Positions 32,713 to 44,107 of a stretch of 64,000 nt of DNA are shown in pieces. How positions within the stretch are numbered: position 1 is the stretch's first letter; the number at the start of each line of letters is the position of its first letter. The DNA lies in the NCBI RefSeq assembly GCF_907165205.1, contig NC_058193.1:12445544-12509543 (forward strand). The letters are read 5' to 3'. Both the position numbers and the translations under genes were made by a program. The stretch is from Coccinella septempunctata. Its lineage: Eukaryota; Arthropoda; Insecta; Coleoptera; Coccinellidae. The notes under the pieces are model-generated. The model searched no databases, was not told the origin of the DNA, and saw only the letters and a program-made list of their open reading frames with translations.

Positions 32713-33235
32713 CGGATACAACCGGATTATGTTAAGGACGTTACCACCACCGTCGCTAACGGAAGTTCAATACCGATTAAAGAAATATATACCGCACCGG
32801 TCCGAATTGGGTCTGAAATTATGGAAGCTAAATTGTTGTTAGTTTCAGATTTACCGATCAATGTAGTACTGGGAATGGATATACTGAGGACACACAACTT
32901 TTCAATCAATCTTCAAACCGCCGAATGTTTCCTGAATGGAAGGTCCATCCAAGCCCGGCTCAGCGAGCCAGAGAACCGAGGACAACTACATGCGATAGAA
33001 CCGCTTTTGTCGAACCTGAGTGGAGAAGAGAAAGTCAGGCTGGAGGAGTTTCTACAGACCGAATTGAAGGCATTCGAAAATCTGCGAGGAACAACTCCAC
33101 TGATGCAACACCGAATTAAACTCAAACCAGGCACCGAACCGATCAAGCAACGTTACCGTCCCCAAAATCCGAAGATGCAGGAGATAATAAACAATGAGGT
33201 CGACCGAATGCTGGCCGAAGGTATTATAGAACCAT
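32713..33235 (+). pseudogene. Gypsy C, protease-RT N-terminal fragment
   Basis: Starts abruptly inside the protease (QPDYVKDVTTTVANGSSIPI), continues VVLGMDILRTHNFSINL and the pol linker, and reaches RT (IKQRYRPQNPKMQEIINNEV, DRMLAEGIIEP) at 33235, where Gypsy B is inserted. Reading resumes after B at 47103. Upstream LTR, gag and half the protease are deleted together with the RT core of the neighbouring R2/R4-like LINE, consistent with one deletion across 32712. Confidence 0.85.
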
Positions 33236-33696
33236 TGAGACCTTTCGTCACACCTAAATGCAAGAAATACCCGGGCTGCCAGGCGAGGGTATCCACGGCT
33301 CACTCAGTGAAGATGGGGTGGGTTCAATGTAAGGAACCGACAAAAGAGAAGTAGGGCGCCAGGTAGATTTATTTCTCCAGTAAATACCCTTAGGAACAGC
33401 GATTCCGTCTGTGAAGTTGTGTAGGTTCTATATTTGTTATCGGAATTTTAATTCGTTAAAATTTTCAAAGTTGGTGTTCATCTTAAGTGTCCAGAGAATT
33501 TTTTTTATTTTCTCGTTGGTACTGCAGAAAACATCAGGTGAGCTTATTTTTCGTATCTCTTTTCTGATTTTTATCATAGCGTATAAAACATTCGGCTTTA
33601 TACCATAGTTTTATATTAGACTATTTTAGTGAAGATTTCTGAATATTTTATTATTTTCAAATTATTTGATATTTTGAGATTTTTGATTATAAAACC

Positions 33697-35094
33697 ATGT
33701 CGGAAACCTCAGATAATGAGGGCTCCTACATGGAAGCGACCGATGCTGAAGAGTTCAGCGAAGGCGAACACGAGGAGCTTGTAAAGCTCAGAGAAGAAAA
33801 TGGGCAGTTGAAAGCTCAAATAGTCAAACTGACTGAAACTGTGTCACAGTTGGTCGGTGAGATGCGCCTCTTGAGGGAGAAAAGGACCCGCAATAATATG
33901 ATGAAATCTCCCACTTACGCCGCAATCACAAAGCCGGTAGCGGGTTCCAAAAATAATTCCCTTAATGGAATTGTTTCACAACCCGAAACAAGGAAAAATG
34001 ATTCAACGCAGGTCGCGAAGGCCCCAAACGCGCCCCCAACTAAACGCACGCGAAAAGAAAGCTCCTCTTCTGATGAGGAGACTGTCAAGAAGGCAACGGA
34101 AGTGCCTAAAAGAGATAAAATTCCACCCATCACGATGATGGGCACCTCAGATTGGGTAGAGATATCTAAAGCTCTCTACACAAAAAGGATAAATTACAAC
34201 CGTGCAACTACAGTTAAAGACGGTATAAAAATCATCCCGTCAACCGTAGATGATTTTAGAAAAATCACTACATTCTTCGAGCAGCATGGTAAAGAATTTT
34301 TTACCTACCAAATGGAGGAGGAGAAGAAGATATATGCCATTATTAGGCATTTACCAATCGACGCTGATCTTGCGTTGATTAAGGACGACCTGATATTCCA
34401 GGGAATAACAGACGCTGAGGTGTCCAGAATGACATCGAACAAGACAAAGAAACAAATACCTCTCTACCTGGTTAAAACCCAGAAAAAGGAAATATTCGAA
34501 GTGAAGCGACTCTACAACCTCTGTATTGTGGTTGAGCATAAAAAGAGGCCTGAAAGTCCAAGCCAGTGCTTTAGGTGCCAAAGGTACGGGCATGCACAAA
34601 ACAAATGCTCCTTCCCGTGGAGATGCGTGAAGTGCTCAGGAAGCCACAGCAGCAATGACTGCACACTCACCAGAAAAGGTGAAGAGAGAAATGCCACATG
34701 CGTCTTATGCGGAGAAGAGGGCCATCCAGCTAGCTACAAAGGATGTAGCGAGTTCAAGTTGGTGACCAGAAAGAAAAATTCCCGAAAATCAGTTGAACAG
34801 AAAAAGAAGGTAACAAAAACAACAACTTCTGAACAAAAAATTCAGAAAGTAGCGAAGATCCAACCTACAGAGCAGGAAAAGAAGAGGGAGACTCCAAAAT
34901 CCGTCCAGAAAAAAGAAGGACAGAAAGAGCTTACAATGAAACAAGCTGTGAACAGTCAACAGGAGAAGAAAAAGATATCTGAATCAGCCGATGATTTAGA
35001 TATCTTCACGGAAAAAATTTTCAACAAGATAATGTTGAAAATTGAGAGGGAAATGGAGAAAAAACTCCAAGCATTATTCAGTAAACTGAATTAA
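33697..35094 (+). CDS. Jockey ORF1 (gag-like RNA-binding protein)
   Basis: A 465-codon open frame. An acidic N-terminus and a heptad-like segment (LVKLREENGQLKAQIVKLTE, about residues 28-50) precede a basic and serine-rich linker, the PRE_C2HC domain typical of Jockey-clade ORF1 (from about residue 150; YAIIRHLPIDADLALIKDDL, IPLYLVKTQKK) and three zinc knuckles (CFRCQRYGHAQNKC, CVKCSGSHSSNDC, CVLCGEEGHPASYKGC, residues about 288-350). A lysine-rich C-terminus follows. It would coat the element RNA. Its stop TAA overlaps the ORF2 start as TAATG, suggesting translational coupling. Confidence 0.9.
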   Translation: MSETSDNEGSYMEATDAEEFSEGEHEELVKLREENGQLKAQIVKLTETVSQLVGEMRLLREKRTRNNMMKSPTYAAITKPVAGSKNNSLNGIVSQPETRKNDSTQVAKAPNAPPTKRTRKESSSSDEETVKKATEVPKRDKIPPITMMGTSDWVEISKALYTKRINYNRATTVKDGIKIIPSTVDDFRKITTFFEQHGKEFFTYQMEEEKKIYAIIRHLPIDADLALIKDDLIFQGITDAEVSRMTSNKTKKQIPLYLVKTQKKEIFEVKRLYNLCIVVEHKKRPESPSQCFRCQRYGHAQNKCSFPWRCVKCSGSHSSNDCTLTRKGEERNATCVLCGEEGHPASYKGCSEFKLVTRKKNSRKSVEQKKKVTKTTTSEQKIQKVAKIQPTEQEKKRETPKSVQKKEGQKELTMKQAVNSQQEKKKISESADDLDIFTEKIFNKIMLKIEREMEKKLQALFSKLN

Positions 35095-37815
35095 TGGACC
35101 TTACGGATATTAGGAAGAAATCCCTCAAGATAATCTCGTGGAACATAAACGGGATCAACACTCGGAAAGCCGAGATAGAACAAATAATATCAGAAAGACA
35201 ACCTGATATTATAGCCCTACAGGAAACAAGAATAAACCGGAACAGAAGACTGAATTTCATGAATTATGAAACATATAGATGTGACAGAATTACAAACACC
35301 GGAGGAGGAGTAGCAATATTGGTGAGAACAGATCTGAAACACTACTTTAAAAGTAGATCCGACGAAACACAAGGAAAAACAGAAAAAGTGACGATTGTTG
35401 CCGAATTAAATCGGCAAAGAGTCGAAATAACCTCGGCGTATAAGCCACCACAAAACAATCTATTGGAAGAAGAGATAAACAACATGTTGGAAGGATCAAA
35501 CCCGAAAATCTCCATCGGAGATTTCAACTGTAAATCCCCATTATGGAATAGCATAACAGAGAATAGAAATGGCAAAAAACTCAAGGAATTTCGCCGAAAA
35601 ACAAAATGCCATAGTTATTGGACCAGAGCTACCGACATATCTTGCTTTTGGAAGAGGAATACCAGATGTAATAGATATCGCGATATTGAAAAATATAACT
35701 CAAGAATTCTCGATTGAAACTTTGGAAGATGGAACCTCAAACCACAATCCCGTGGAATTGACAATTGGAGAAGAACCAAGAGAAGAACTGCTGGAAATGA
35801 GAGAATATACCAATTGGACTAAATACAGCCATTTAATACAATCGGAAATAACAGAAATTCCAACAATAAACACTCCAGACGATCTGGAATGTGCGGTTGA
35901 TAAACTGGAAGAGATTATATTGAAAGCTTACGAAAAAAGCACGAGAAGAGTGAAGAGACCAGCTCCAAGTCATCCGCATGGCGATACGCCTAAAGAAGTA
36001 AAAGATCTTATACAAGAAAATCGAAGACTCAGAAGAATATATAGGATGAACAAAAATGATCTAAATAGAAGGAACCTCAACCGACATAGCCAAGTTCTGA
36101 AAGATGCCCTGAAAGATCTAAGAACAAGCAGATGGAACAAAAGGGTTCAAGAACTGAATACAATCGATCATTCTGCATGGAGAATGCAAAAAAGCCTACG
36201 AGGAGAAAAGACTAAAATTCCACCCCTACACGGAGAAAGGGGAATGGCTTATACCAATACTGATAAGGCAGATGCATTGGCGGACTCGATCGAACGAGAA
36301 TCGAGAATAAATTACAGGATAGACGACGATAATGAAGATTTGGGAGAACTGGTTGAAGAAAATGATGAAGAAATGGATGAATTACCAGCGACTGCTGAAA
36401 TAGACAAGCCAACATCGCCAAATGAAATCAGGGAAATAATTAGAAGTTTGAAGAAGAGGAAAGCTCCCGGAAGCGATAAAATAACGAATGTTATGTTAAA
36501 GAAATTACCTAGAAAAGGTATAGCCGCTCTAACTAATATCGCGAATGGAATTATGAGGACAGAACACTACCCAGAAAAATGGAAAACAGCAGAAGTCATA
36601 GTATTCGATAAACCATTCAAAGAGAAGAAGTTTCCACAAAACTATAGACCGATAAGTCTACTGTCGGCTTTAGGAAAAGTAGTAGAAAGAATTATCGCCA
36701 CGAGGCTAAATGAGGAAACCGAAAATCTGAAACTAATTCCACCAGAACAGTTCGGATTCAGAAGAGAGCATTCAACAGAACAACAATTATTAAGGCTCAC
36801 AGAGTACATAACAGAGGGATTCCAAAATAAACAAGCTACAGGTCTTGTTTTACTAGACGTCGCCAGAGCTTTCGACAGAGTATGGCATGAAGGATTAATA
36901 TATAAGATGAGATGTGCTGGATATTCGATCAAAATATGCAAGTTGATACGGAATTATCTCAAAAATAGAAGATTTTACGTGAAAGTGGGAGGAGAATGCT
37001 CCTCAACAAGAGATATAGAGGCTGGAGTACCCCAAGGATCAGTACTTGGGCCACTTCTGTACAACATATACATCCACGATATTCCGAAAAATCCAAGAAC
37101 CATGCTAACGTTATATGCTGACGACACAGGCATAGCAACTGGACACCGAAATCCTGAAATAATAGAACGAGTTCTACAAGAGTCGATTGACGAAACAAAT
37201 GACTGGTGCATAGTGTGGAAAATCAAGCTCAATGGACAAAAGAGCCAAGCAATATTACTACAGAAGAGAAGACTGCGACCCACAACGAAACTGGATGTTG
37301 ACGGCGAAGAAATCGACTGGAAAAATGAAGCCAAATATTTAGGAATAACACTTGACAAAGGACTTACTAGGAAAAGTCATATCAAACAAGCAATCGACAA
37401 AACGAAAGCAGCGATGAATAGACTCTATCCTCTGATAGGAAGAAGAAGCCACATGTCGAAAGAGACAAAATTGAAAATAATCAAAGCCGTTGCTAGGCCT
37501 CAACTGACTTATGGATCAGTTGCCTGGGGTTTCGCGGCAAAGAGCCATATCAAAAGAATTCAGGCCACTGAAAACAAGCTGCTACAATGTGCAATAGATG
37601 CACCTTGGTTTGTCAGGAATAGACAGATTTATAGGGAACTAAAATGGGAAACCATAACGGAATTCATGAACAGAAAAGCAGAGAAATTATTCGAAACAGC
37701 GAAAAACCATCTGAATCAAGAACTCAGGAGACAAGTGGACTACGACCCAGAGGAAGACAAAAGGAGAATGCGAATTTACCGAAGGAGACCAAGAGATCAA
37801 TTAAAAAGAGATTAA
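35094..37815 (+). CDS. Jockey ORF2 (endonuclease-RT), one frameshift
   Basis: The ATG at 35094 overlaps the ORF1 stop. The APE endonuclease reads ISWNINGINTRKAEIEQII, LQETRI, TSAYKPPQNN and SIGDFNCKSPLW. At about 35590 the frame shifts by one base; the rest continues to 37815 with the end of the endonuclease (SNHNPVELT), RT motifs (KAPGSDKITNVMLKKLP, NYRPISLLSALGKVVERI, VLLDVARAFDRVWHEGL, GVPQGSVLGPLLYNIYI, LTLYADDTGIATG) and a thumb and C-terminal region (WCIVWKIKLNGQKSQ). All RT aspartates are present. The protein would nick DNA and copy element RNA. The lone frameshift makes this copy inactive unless it is a sequence error. Confidence 0.88.
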
Positions 37816-38070
37816 AATAACAACTTATTGAAAAATTCAATAAAGTGTTAATCCAATAGAGGATAAACACATAAATCCCAGCACGATAGTGTGCGAGAAG
37901 AAAACCGACCAAGAGATGAACGGTTTATAGGCAAATGCCCGGAACCAAAATTCAAGAAGCAGTAGGGTTTTTAGTGGGTCTCGAGCTCAGGAGAGTGAGA
38001 AACCCCACACTGTTCCCCCTCAGGAGATGAGGGTGGTTCGTCTGTCTTGCAGATTTTCCCCCTGCTACAC

Positions 38071-38100
38071 CAAAAAAAAAAAAAAAAACTTAGGAACAGC
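38071..38100 (+). other. Poly-A tail and target duplication of the Jockey element
   Basis: A run of A ends at 38088 and is followed by CTTAGGAACAGC, the same 12 bases as at 33389-33400. This defines the 3' end and the insertion point. Confidence 0.9.
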
Positions 38101-39558
38101 AACAACCCCAAATCAACCAAACGAGTTGTACTGAAGAACGGTTTATTCAGGCAGCAAAGAAAATACACGGGCCTACTTGTATGGCTATAGTTGTATTGAA
38201 CGCCAAATAGGGTGTGTGGTGTCTAATAATAATTGTAATACTTCAAAAGGGATGGCCTTTATAAAATTAACCGAAATCGCGTCGCTTGAGCTCAGGCGCA
38301 GCGCGAAGTTCTTCAGAATTCCCAAATGTACGAGTAACACTAATTAACGTTCAATTTAACTGCACAGAATTATCAACGTCACCAGAGTGACGTGCTCTAA
38401 CTAAATTAATCTATATCTCACTCCACAAGCAATAGAATGTGATAATAATAGCAATACGTTAAGGTTTTACAATATAAACCGTTGTCGTTAAGGAAAGCAA
38501 CAATATAATACGATATGCAACTTCTATAATACACTTGCGTGTCCTGAGAGTGCTCTCTCCGCTCCTGAATGGGGAAGATGGTCTCTTCGTTATGAAATTC
38601 TACAAGGTTTTTGTTGTAACAGCTCCACTTGGACTGGATTTCACGAGTAGTTCTAGAAGGCTCGACTTGGACTGTGACTATACTAGGATTTATAGGACTT
38701 CTTCCCTACACGATGATTTCAGGGACTTCCTCTTTATACTACGATATGTCTCCCTACACTAGTATATGTCTCCCTACACTAGGATATGCCTCCCTACACT
38801 AGGAGATGTCTCCCTACACTAGGAGATGTCTCCCTACACTAGGACCCTGTCGATACGAAAGAACGTAAGAACTTAATCCTCACCATATAAGGAAGAATGA
38901 GTGACAAACATTGTATCACAAAAGATGGTTTTATACATACCCAGTTCTTCGGGGGGAACTATTCAAATCTAACGTGAATCCACCAAATCTTTCCAAGCTC
39001 GAATATGCAATTAGACAACCAGAACCTCGGTTCTATCACAATCAACGTAGGATGCTCTCAACTAATGCTTCCAATCAACGAATTTCACGGCAATAGCTGG
39101 TAATGGAGAGAAAATAACACACAATAAGGAATTTGCAGAACAACGTACGACGAACATACCTTTATGAAGAAAAACTTCACGTGCCACAGCGAAGAAAACT
39201 CTCGATCAATCCTCCTTAAGGAGATACGCCAATATAGAATCCAAATAAACCAGTTCGGCAGGAGATCACACAGATATCCGAAGATTAATCCCACAAATGG
39301 ACGATTTTAATTATCGAAAACTCCAGAAATTCCTGATGGATACCTCCAAACTTACAAAATGGCTAATCACATAGAAAACTCATCTGACGCTGTCTAACCT
39401 TCAAAATTCTGTGAGCACGGAAAACTAAACTAAAACGTCAAGATCTAACCCCACTTGACCGGTAGCGGTAAAATAACAGTAGGCCGATCGCCCCACATCG
39501 ACATAACCTGCAAATTCAATTCGTACCGTATTTATTGATGGTATTTGAAACCGTTACA

Positions 39559-39570
39559 ACTCTCCCCTTA
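39559..39570 (-). promoter_or_regulatory. Polypurine tract of Gypsy B
   Basis: On the minus strand TAAGGGGAGAGT directly precedes the 3' LTR start TGTAACGG, the usual site for plus-strand DNA priming. Confidence 0.8.
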
Positions 39571-40950
39571 CGATAAAAAAAAAAAAACACAGCATCCCCC
39601 GCCGAAGGTATCCAGACATCGAAGAGCCTCCAACCATCACATTAAACGACATGAAAAAAGTGAAAGATATCTGACCACTGAAGGTGACCAGATACCGTCA
39701 TGAAAAAGTTAAAGATATCTGACCACTGAAGGTGACCAGATACCGACAGGTCCAGCTAAATGACAGGAAAAGTACCGACTCAACTAAAAAGAAAACTAAG
39801 AAAGGGCCGAAATTTTTATGTAATACTTTTTTTTTCAAGAACTAAAAAGAGAACTTCTCCGCAGCCCGAGTCGAAGACCACGGAAAAGGCGCTGGACCTG
39901 GAGGACTTCATTTATTCTCAAAGTCGCAACCTCAACGACTCCCACCACAACCTTAGGAAGTGATGTCACAATCGGGTGTCACAATCGGGAAAACGACAAA
40001 ATCGGGAAAGATAGTCAAAATCGGCAGAACGGTGGTCCTCGTGGGCAAAGAGCAACGGCTCAATGCACGACCCGCTGAGAGTCATAACTCGTCGGGAGTC
40101 TTACGGCAGTTATCGTTTCAAAATCGGTAAGAAGGGTCGCCTCAGGCAACACACGTCCCAAATCCGCCGAAGCGAAGGCAAACCCAAAACGGACAATCCA
40201 GAAAGGAAAAAAAAAACGATGTACTCAAAATCGGGAAGGTAAGTGTCAACCAAGACACGTCATAATCCGGTAAAGAAATTAGCAATCAAAATTGGGATAG
40301 GTCACCTCAAACAACATAGATACGTTGCGAATCCGCTAGTAGCGAAGGTAGACCAAATACGCATCAAAATCGATAAACGGAAATATCAAGGAACGTCGAA
40401 TTATCAGCAATCAAAATCAGAAGGAAAAGTCACCTCAGACAACATAGAACGTTGCGAATCCGCCAGCAGCGAAGGTAGACCAAATCCACATCAAAATCTA
40501 TATCGATAAAGGAAAATATCAAGGAACGTCAAAATCGGAACCGAAACGTCAAAATCGAAAATACAAAGGCTCAAGGTCACACTCAATCTAAAAATCTCCC
40601 TACCCCGACAAACGATCTACCTGAGGGCAAGTGGAGGAAAATACAACAGCGATGGTACTGTCGTGGCCTGGAATGTACCATAGATGATAAGGGGAATTCC
40701 CGCCACTGGATAGGGGTAGTGACCACCCTCGTCAATTTATGCATAAGCAAGGGACAGCTATCCTCTGCCCCTGTCATCATCGGGCCAAAATATAGGTCAC
40801 ATCAACCATAACAGCTAGGTTACTGCCGTGGTCTGGAATGTACTGTAGATGATAAGTAGTATTCCAACCACTGGATAGGGGTTGTGACCACCCTAGTCAA
40901 TTTATGCATAAGCAAGGACAGCTATCCTCTGCCCCGAGTCCGAGACGAGA
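39571..40950 (-). other. Long 3' non-coding region of Gypsy B with tandem repeats
   Basis: About 1.4 kb between the pol stop and the PPT holds no clear gene. It contains a tandem pair with GATATCTGACCACTGAAGGT (39660-39750), a partly repeated block with CAAAATCGGGA and GAATCCGC and GCGAAGGTAGACCAAA (40110-40560), and a duplicated segment of about 120 bp (40650-40775 and 40820-40935; GTGACCACCCT, CAATTTATGCATAAGCAAGG). An env gene is not visible. The repeats may be structural or regulatory. Confidence 0.65.
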
Positions 40951-43074
40951 CTAGTCTGACAGGTGTCCAGTTGCTTGTTGGTCCGGTGGGTGAGATTTCA
41001 AATCCTTAACATGCCAAACACCCTGGTATTTACCATCCTCACCCTGCAATTCATAGGTCCAAGGGGAGACTCGCTTCGAGACCAAGAAAGGCCCAACATA
41101 CTTCGGTGCCAACTTAGCTGAAAAATACTTCGCCTCATCGGACAACACCTGATTCCTCCTCCACACCAATTGGTTAACCGTATACTGAACATCCCGTCGT
41201 CGAAGATTGTATGTGCGGCTATTGGTTTCGTACGCTCGCGACAACTTTCTCTGGACATCCGCGTACAGCCTCGCGAAGGCTTGTTCGCGCTCCTTAGTCA
41301 AGGCTGATCTGTCGAACTGAATCCGATCAGGGCAGGCGTTTTCACCCTTTAATGAAATTTCTCTTCCGAAGACAATCATATTTGGGGAATGACCGGTTAC
41401 TTCATGCTTTGAGGAGCGAATGGCCAAACCAACCTGGCTCAACTGTCTATCCCAACCTCTCTGATCTTCTGAAAGATATGACCTCAACATAGTTTTAATA
41501 ACCCTATTAATTCTCTCGACCGGATTCGCTTGAGGATGATATAAGGCCGTATACTGAATGTTAACATTATAAGACTTCAGAAAATTAGTAACTTCCTTGG
41601 AACGAAACTGCACGCCATTATCCAAAATGATGGAATTTGGACACCCAAAGATAGGAAAAACATGGGTATCCAATATCTTCACAATCGCCGATGCGGTAGC
41701 GAAACGTAACGGGAACAGTAGAGGGAACTTACTGAAACAATCAGCGATAACAAAAATATATTGGTTACCTGAGCGAGTTAGAGGCAAAGGTCCAACCAGA
41801 TCGGCAGACATAAGTTCGAATGGTCGATGGATTGATACCTGTTTAGAGAGCATGAAACCAGGAGGTTTTCGCTGCTCCGTTTTGATGGCATGACAAGTGA
41901 TACATCGACGAATAAACGAGGCTACGTCGGATCGCATTTTGGGCCAATAATAGCGCTCGGCCAACTTATGATAGGTCTTATACACGCCAACATGCAAAAG
42001 AGATTCATGAACCTTTCCAATCAAGGCCTTCCGATGAGGTCGCGGAACAACTTCTCTCCAGTAGTCAGAAGGAGATGCCAATTCGGGAATGCGGGGAGTG
42101 AAATTTTTGAAAAGTTTACCCTGGATCAACTGCCATGCAGGGAAACGGTGCGGGGTTTTGACTATCCCGTCCAAAAGCTTTCTGTACCACGGATCCGAGG
42201 AACAACCCAAGGTAGTGTCGATGGTATCGAGTACGGGTACCGACCTAGACAAAACGTCAGGTACGATGTTATATTTACCTTTTCGATGAATAATGGTATA
42301 ATCATATTGTTGGAGCCGGATCGCCCAACGGGCTAGTCGACCAGAAGGTGATTCCAATCGGTCCAGCCAGAGCAAAGATGCATGATCGGTGATCACTGTG
42401 AAATGGGTGCCTTCAATATACGGCCGCAGCTTTTCAATCGCCCATAGAACGGCAAGACATTCACGTTCCGTGGTGGTATAGTTGCGCTCTAACCGAGTCA
42501 AAGACCTAGAAAGATAACATATCACCTTTTCTCCATCCTCTTGTTGTTGAGTAAGGACTGCACCTATTCCATAACCTGAAGCATCACACTGTATAGTGAA
42601 TGGCTTCGAAAAATCAGGACAAGACAACACAGGGGCACCAATCAACCACTCCTTCAAGTTATTCAGAGCCCCATCACATTGGGCACTCCACTTGAAAGGT
42701 CTACCCTTTTTTAATAACTCCGTCAGAGGAGCAATTAGATCCGCAAAATTTGGTACGAATCGTCGATACCATGAAGCTAGTCTCAGCAGACGTCGAACCT
42801 CCGAGACACTTGTAGGCACCGGTATATTCAAGATGGCTTGGACCTTAGCTGGATCCATTCTTAACCCTGTAGAATCCACCACATATCCCAAATATAAGAG
42901 TTCCGGTCGGCAGAAATGACACTTCTTCTTAGAAACCGTTAAATTGGCAGCCTTCAGGCGCTTGAAGACCTCCTTTAATACCTCAACATGCTTCTCAAAG
43001 GTATCCGTGATGATAATGATGTCGTCCAAATACGAATACATAAGGCTCCAGATCGGGACCAAGGACTCTGTCAA
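40951..43074 (-). CDS. Gypsy B pol, second part: RT C-terminus, RNase H, integrase
   Basis: A 707-codon frame on the minus strand. RT resumes at YLDDIIIITDTFEKHVEVLK (catalytic YLDD), YRRFVPNFADLIAPLTELLK follows; RNase H is at about residues 155-275 (IQCDASGYGIGAVLTQQQED, ECLAVLWAIEKLRPYIEGTH, ITDHASLLWLDRLESPSG). The integrase zinc finger (HESLLHVGVYKTYHKLAERY, then CITCHAIK) and catalytic core (ELMSADLVGPLPLTRSGNQY, FGCPNSIILDNGVQF, YTALYHPQANPVERINRVIK with the DDE residues in place) follow, and a C-terminal GPFLVSKRVSPWTYEL region like the Gypsy GPY/F motif. It is frameshifted relative to the upstream part at the YLDD box. Confidence 0.9.
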   Translation of the reverse strand: MTESLVPIWSLMYSYLDDIIIITDTFEKHVEVLKEVFKRLKAANLTVSKKKCHFCRPELLYLGYVVDSTGLRMDPAKVQAILNIPVPTSVSEVRRLLRLASWYRRFVPNFADLIAPLTELLKKGRPFKWSAQCDGALNNLKEWLIGAPVLSCPDFSKPFTIQCDASGYGIGAVLTQQQEDGEKVICYLSRSLTRLERNYTTTERECLAVLWAIEKLRPYIEGTHFTVITDHASLLWLDRLESPSGRLARWAIRLQQYDYTIIHRKGKYNIVPDVLSRSVPVLDTIDTTLGCSSDPWYRKLLDGIVKTPHRFPAWQLIQGKLFKNFTPRIPELASPSDYWREVVPRPHRKALIGKVHESLLHVGVYKTYHKLAERYYWPKMRSDVASFIRRCITCHAIKTEQRKPPGFMLSKQVSIHRPFELMSADLVGPLPLTRSGNQYIFVIADCFSKFPLLFPLRFATASAIVKILDTHVFPIFGCPNSIILDNGVQFRSKEVTNFLKSYNVNIQYTALYHPQANPVERINRVIKTMLRSYLSEDQRGWDRQLSQVGLAIRSSKHEVTGHSPNMIVFGREISLKGENACPDRIQFDRSALTKEREQAFARLYADVQRKLSRAYETNSRTYNLRRRDVQYTVNQLVWRRNQVLSDEAKYFSAKLAPKYVGPFLVSKRVSPWTYELQGEDGKYQGVWHVKDLKSHPPDQQATGHLSD

Positions 43075-44107
43075 CCAAACGCTGGAAGGTGGCTGGACTA
43101 TTAGATAATCCCATAGGCAGGCGAAGGAAGTGGAACAGACCTCTATTGGGAACTGTAAAGGCAGTCAGAGGGCGAGAAGATTCCTCCAGGGGCACCTGAA
43201 AATATGCCGACTTGATGTCCATTGACGATAGGAACTTGGCATTGCGAAGTCGATCCAAAGTGGCATTTATATAGGGGAGGGGATACGCATCTTTTTCCGT
43301 AACCGCGTTTAGTTTCCGGTAATCGACGCAGAACCGGTACGAGCCATCCTTCTTTTTCACGAGAAGAATGGGAGATGACCAGGGGCTGGTCGAGGGCTCG
43401 ACAATACCTTGCTCGAGCAATTTATCCAACTCAGCATCAATATGACCCTGCATCACCGGACTAACCGGATAATACCTCTGTTTGATGGGACGACAAGAAG
43501 TTTTTATCTCATGCTCCACCAAATTAGTACACCCCAACTCGTCACCCATGTCCCTGAAAGCCTCCTGCACAACCTCATTCAGAATTCTGGTCTGGTCGGG
43601 CTTCAGATGTTCCTCCGAGGCAATTGCACCCACAGACACCTCAGCATCACGCCGGAAGACCCAGTTCCCTCCATGAAGATCTGGTACGATACCAAACTTC
43701 CTCCAGAAATCAACGCCCAAAATCAAGGTGTGCGGCAAATCTGGAACTACCAAGGCTGAAATCATCTTAACCCGATTCTCAAGCTTAATTGGCAGATCAA
43801 CCGAACCGATACTTGAACAACTTTGACCATTAGCGACCCTACAAGAAGCAACATTATCAGAATTGATCTTAAGCTTCAACTTTTTTAATATATCCCATCC
43901 TGGACCTCCTATAATCGTGCTCGAAGCACCCGAATCTAATAAACCTAAGAATTCAACATCAAGAACCGAAACGGACAAATATGGACGTTCATCATTATGC
44001 GCATGCGCCAACACATAATCCAAGATGGCTTTCTGACATCGAGGCAAACGAACACTGGCAGTCGATTGAGGGAAGGCACACGTACTGCCATGAGAGGTCT
44101 TCCCCAT
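42995..44107 (-). CDS. Gypsy B pol, first part: protease and RT N-terminus
   Basis: Starts MGKTSHG at 44107, overlapping the gag stop as TGATG. The protease active site is FLGLLDSGASSTIIGG (DSG near residue 58) with LPHTLILGVDFWRKFGIV as its second landmark. RT begins IKQRYYPVSPVMQGHIDAEL, SPWSSPILLVKKKDGSYRFC, VDYRKLNAVTEKDAYPLPYI, LPMGLSNSPATFQRLVDRVL, and ends in a shifted frame (FVFGRHHYHHGYL) where YLDD should be read. The defect is a one-base change just before the catalytic box; otherwise the domain looks intact. Confidence 0.9.
   Translation of the reverse strand: MGKTSHGSTCAFPQSTASVRLPRCQKAILDYVLAHAHNDERPYLSVSVLDVEFLGLLDSGASSTIIGGPGWDILKKLKLKINSDNVASCRVANGQSCSSIGSVDLPIKLENRVKMISALVVPDLPHTLILGVDFWRKFGIVPDLHGGNWVFRRDAEVSVGAIASEEHLKPDQTRILNEVVQEAFRDMGDELGCTNLVEHEIKTSCRPIKQRYYPVSPVMQGHIDAELDKLLEQGIVEPSTSPWSSPILLVKKKDGSYRFCVDYRKLNAVTEKDAYPLPYINATLDRLRNAKFLSSMDIKSAYFQVPLEESSRPLTAFTVPNRGLFHFLRLPMGLSNSPATFQRLVDRVLGPDLEPYVFVFGRHHYHHGYL

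Larger units (their letters stand above)
33401..38088 (+). mobile_element. Near-intact Jockey-type LINE in the Gypsy B LTR
   Basis: Full-length by structure: 5' UTR, ORF1 (33697-35094), ORF2 (35094-37815), a 3' UTR and an A run at 38071-38088. The target duplication CTTAGGAACAGC flanks it (33389-33400 and 38089-38100). It is the youngest layer of the nest. A single frameshift in ORF2 is the only defect I see. Confidence 0.92.
33236..39558 (-). repeat. 3' LTR of Gypsy B, split by a Jockey insertion
   Basis: 33236-33400 and 38101-39558 align to 45492-47102. Near 38741-38845 a 20-bp unit (ATGTCTCCCTACACTAGGAG) is repeated about five times, as in the other LTR. The left part shares the TGAGACCTTTCGTCACAC end with 45492. 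Confidence 0.9.

Noticed and set aside
39571..40950. An env gene in Gypsy B
   Set aside because: No signal peptide, transmembrane segment or long open frame on the minus strand; the region is repetitive and non-coding.
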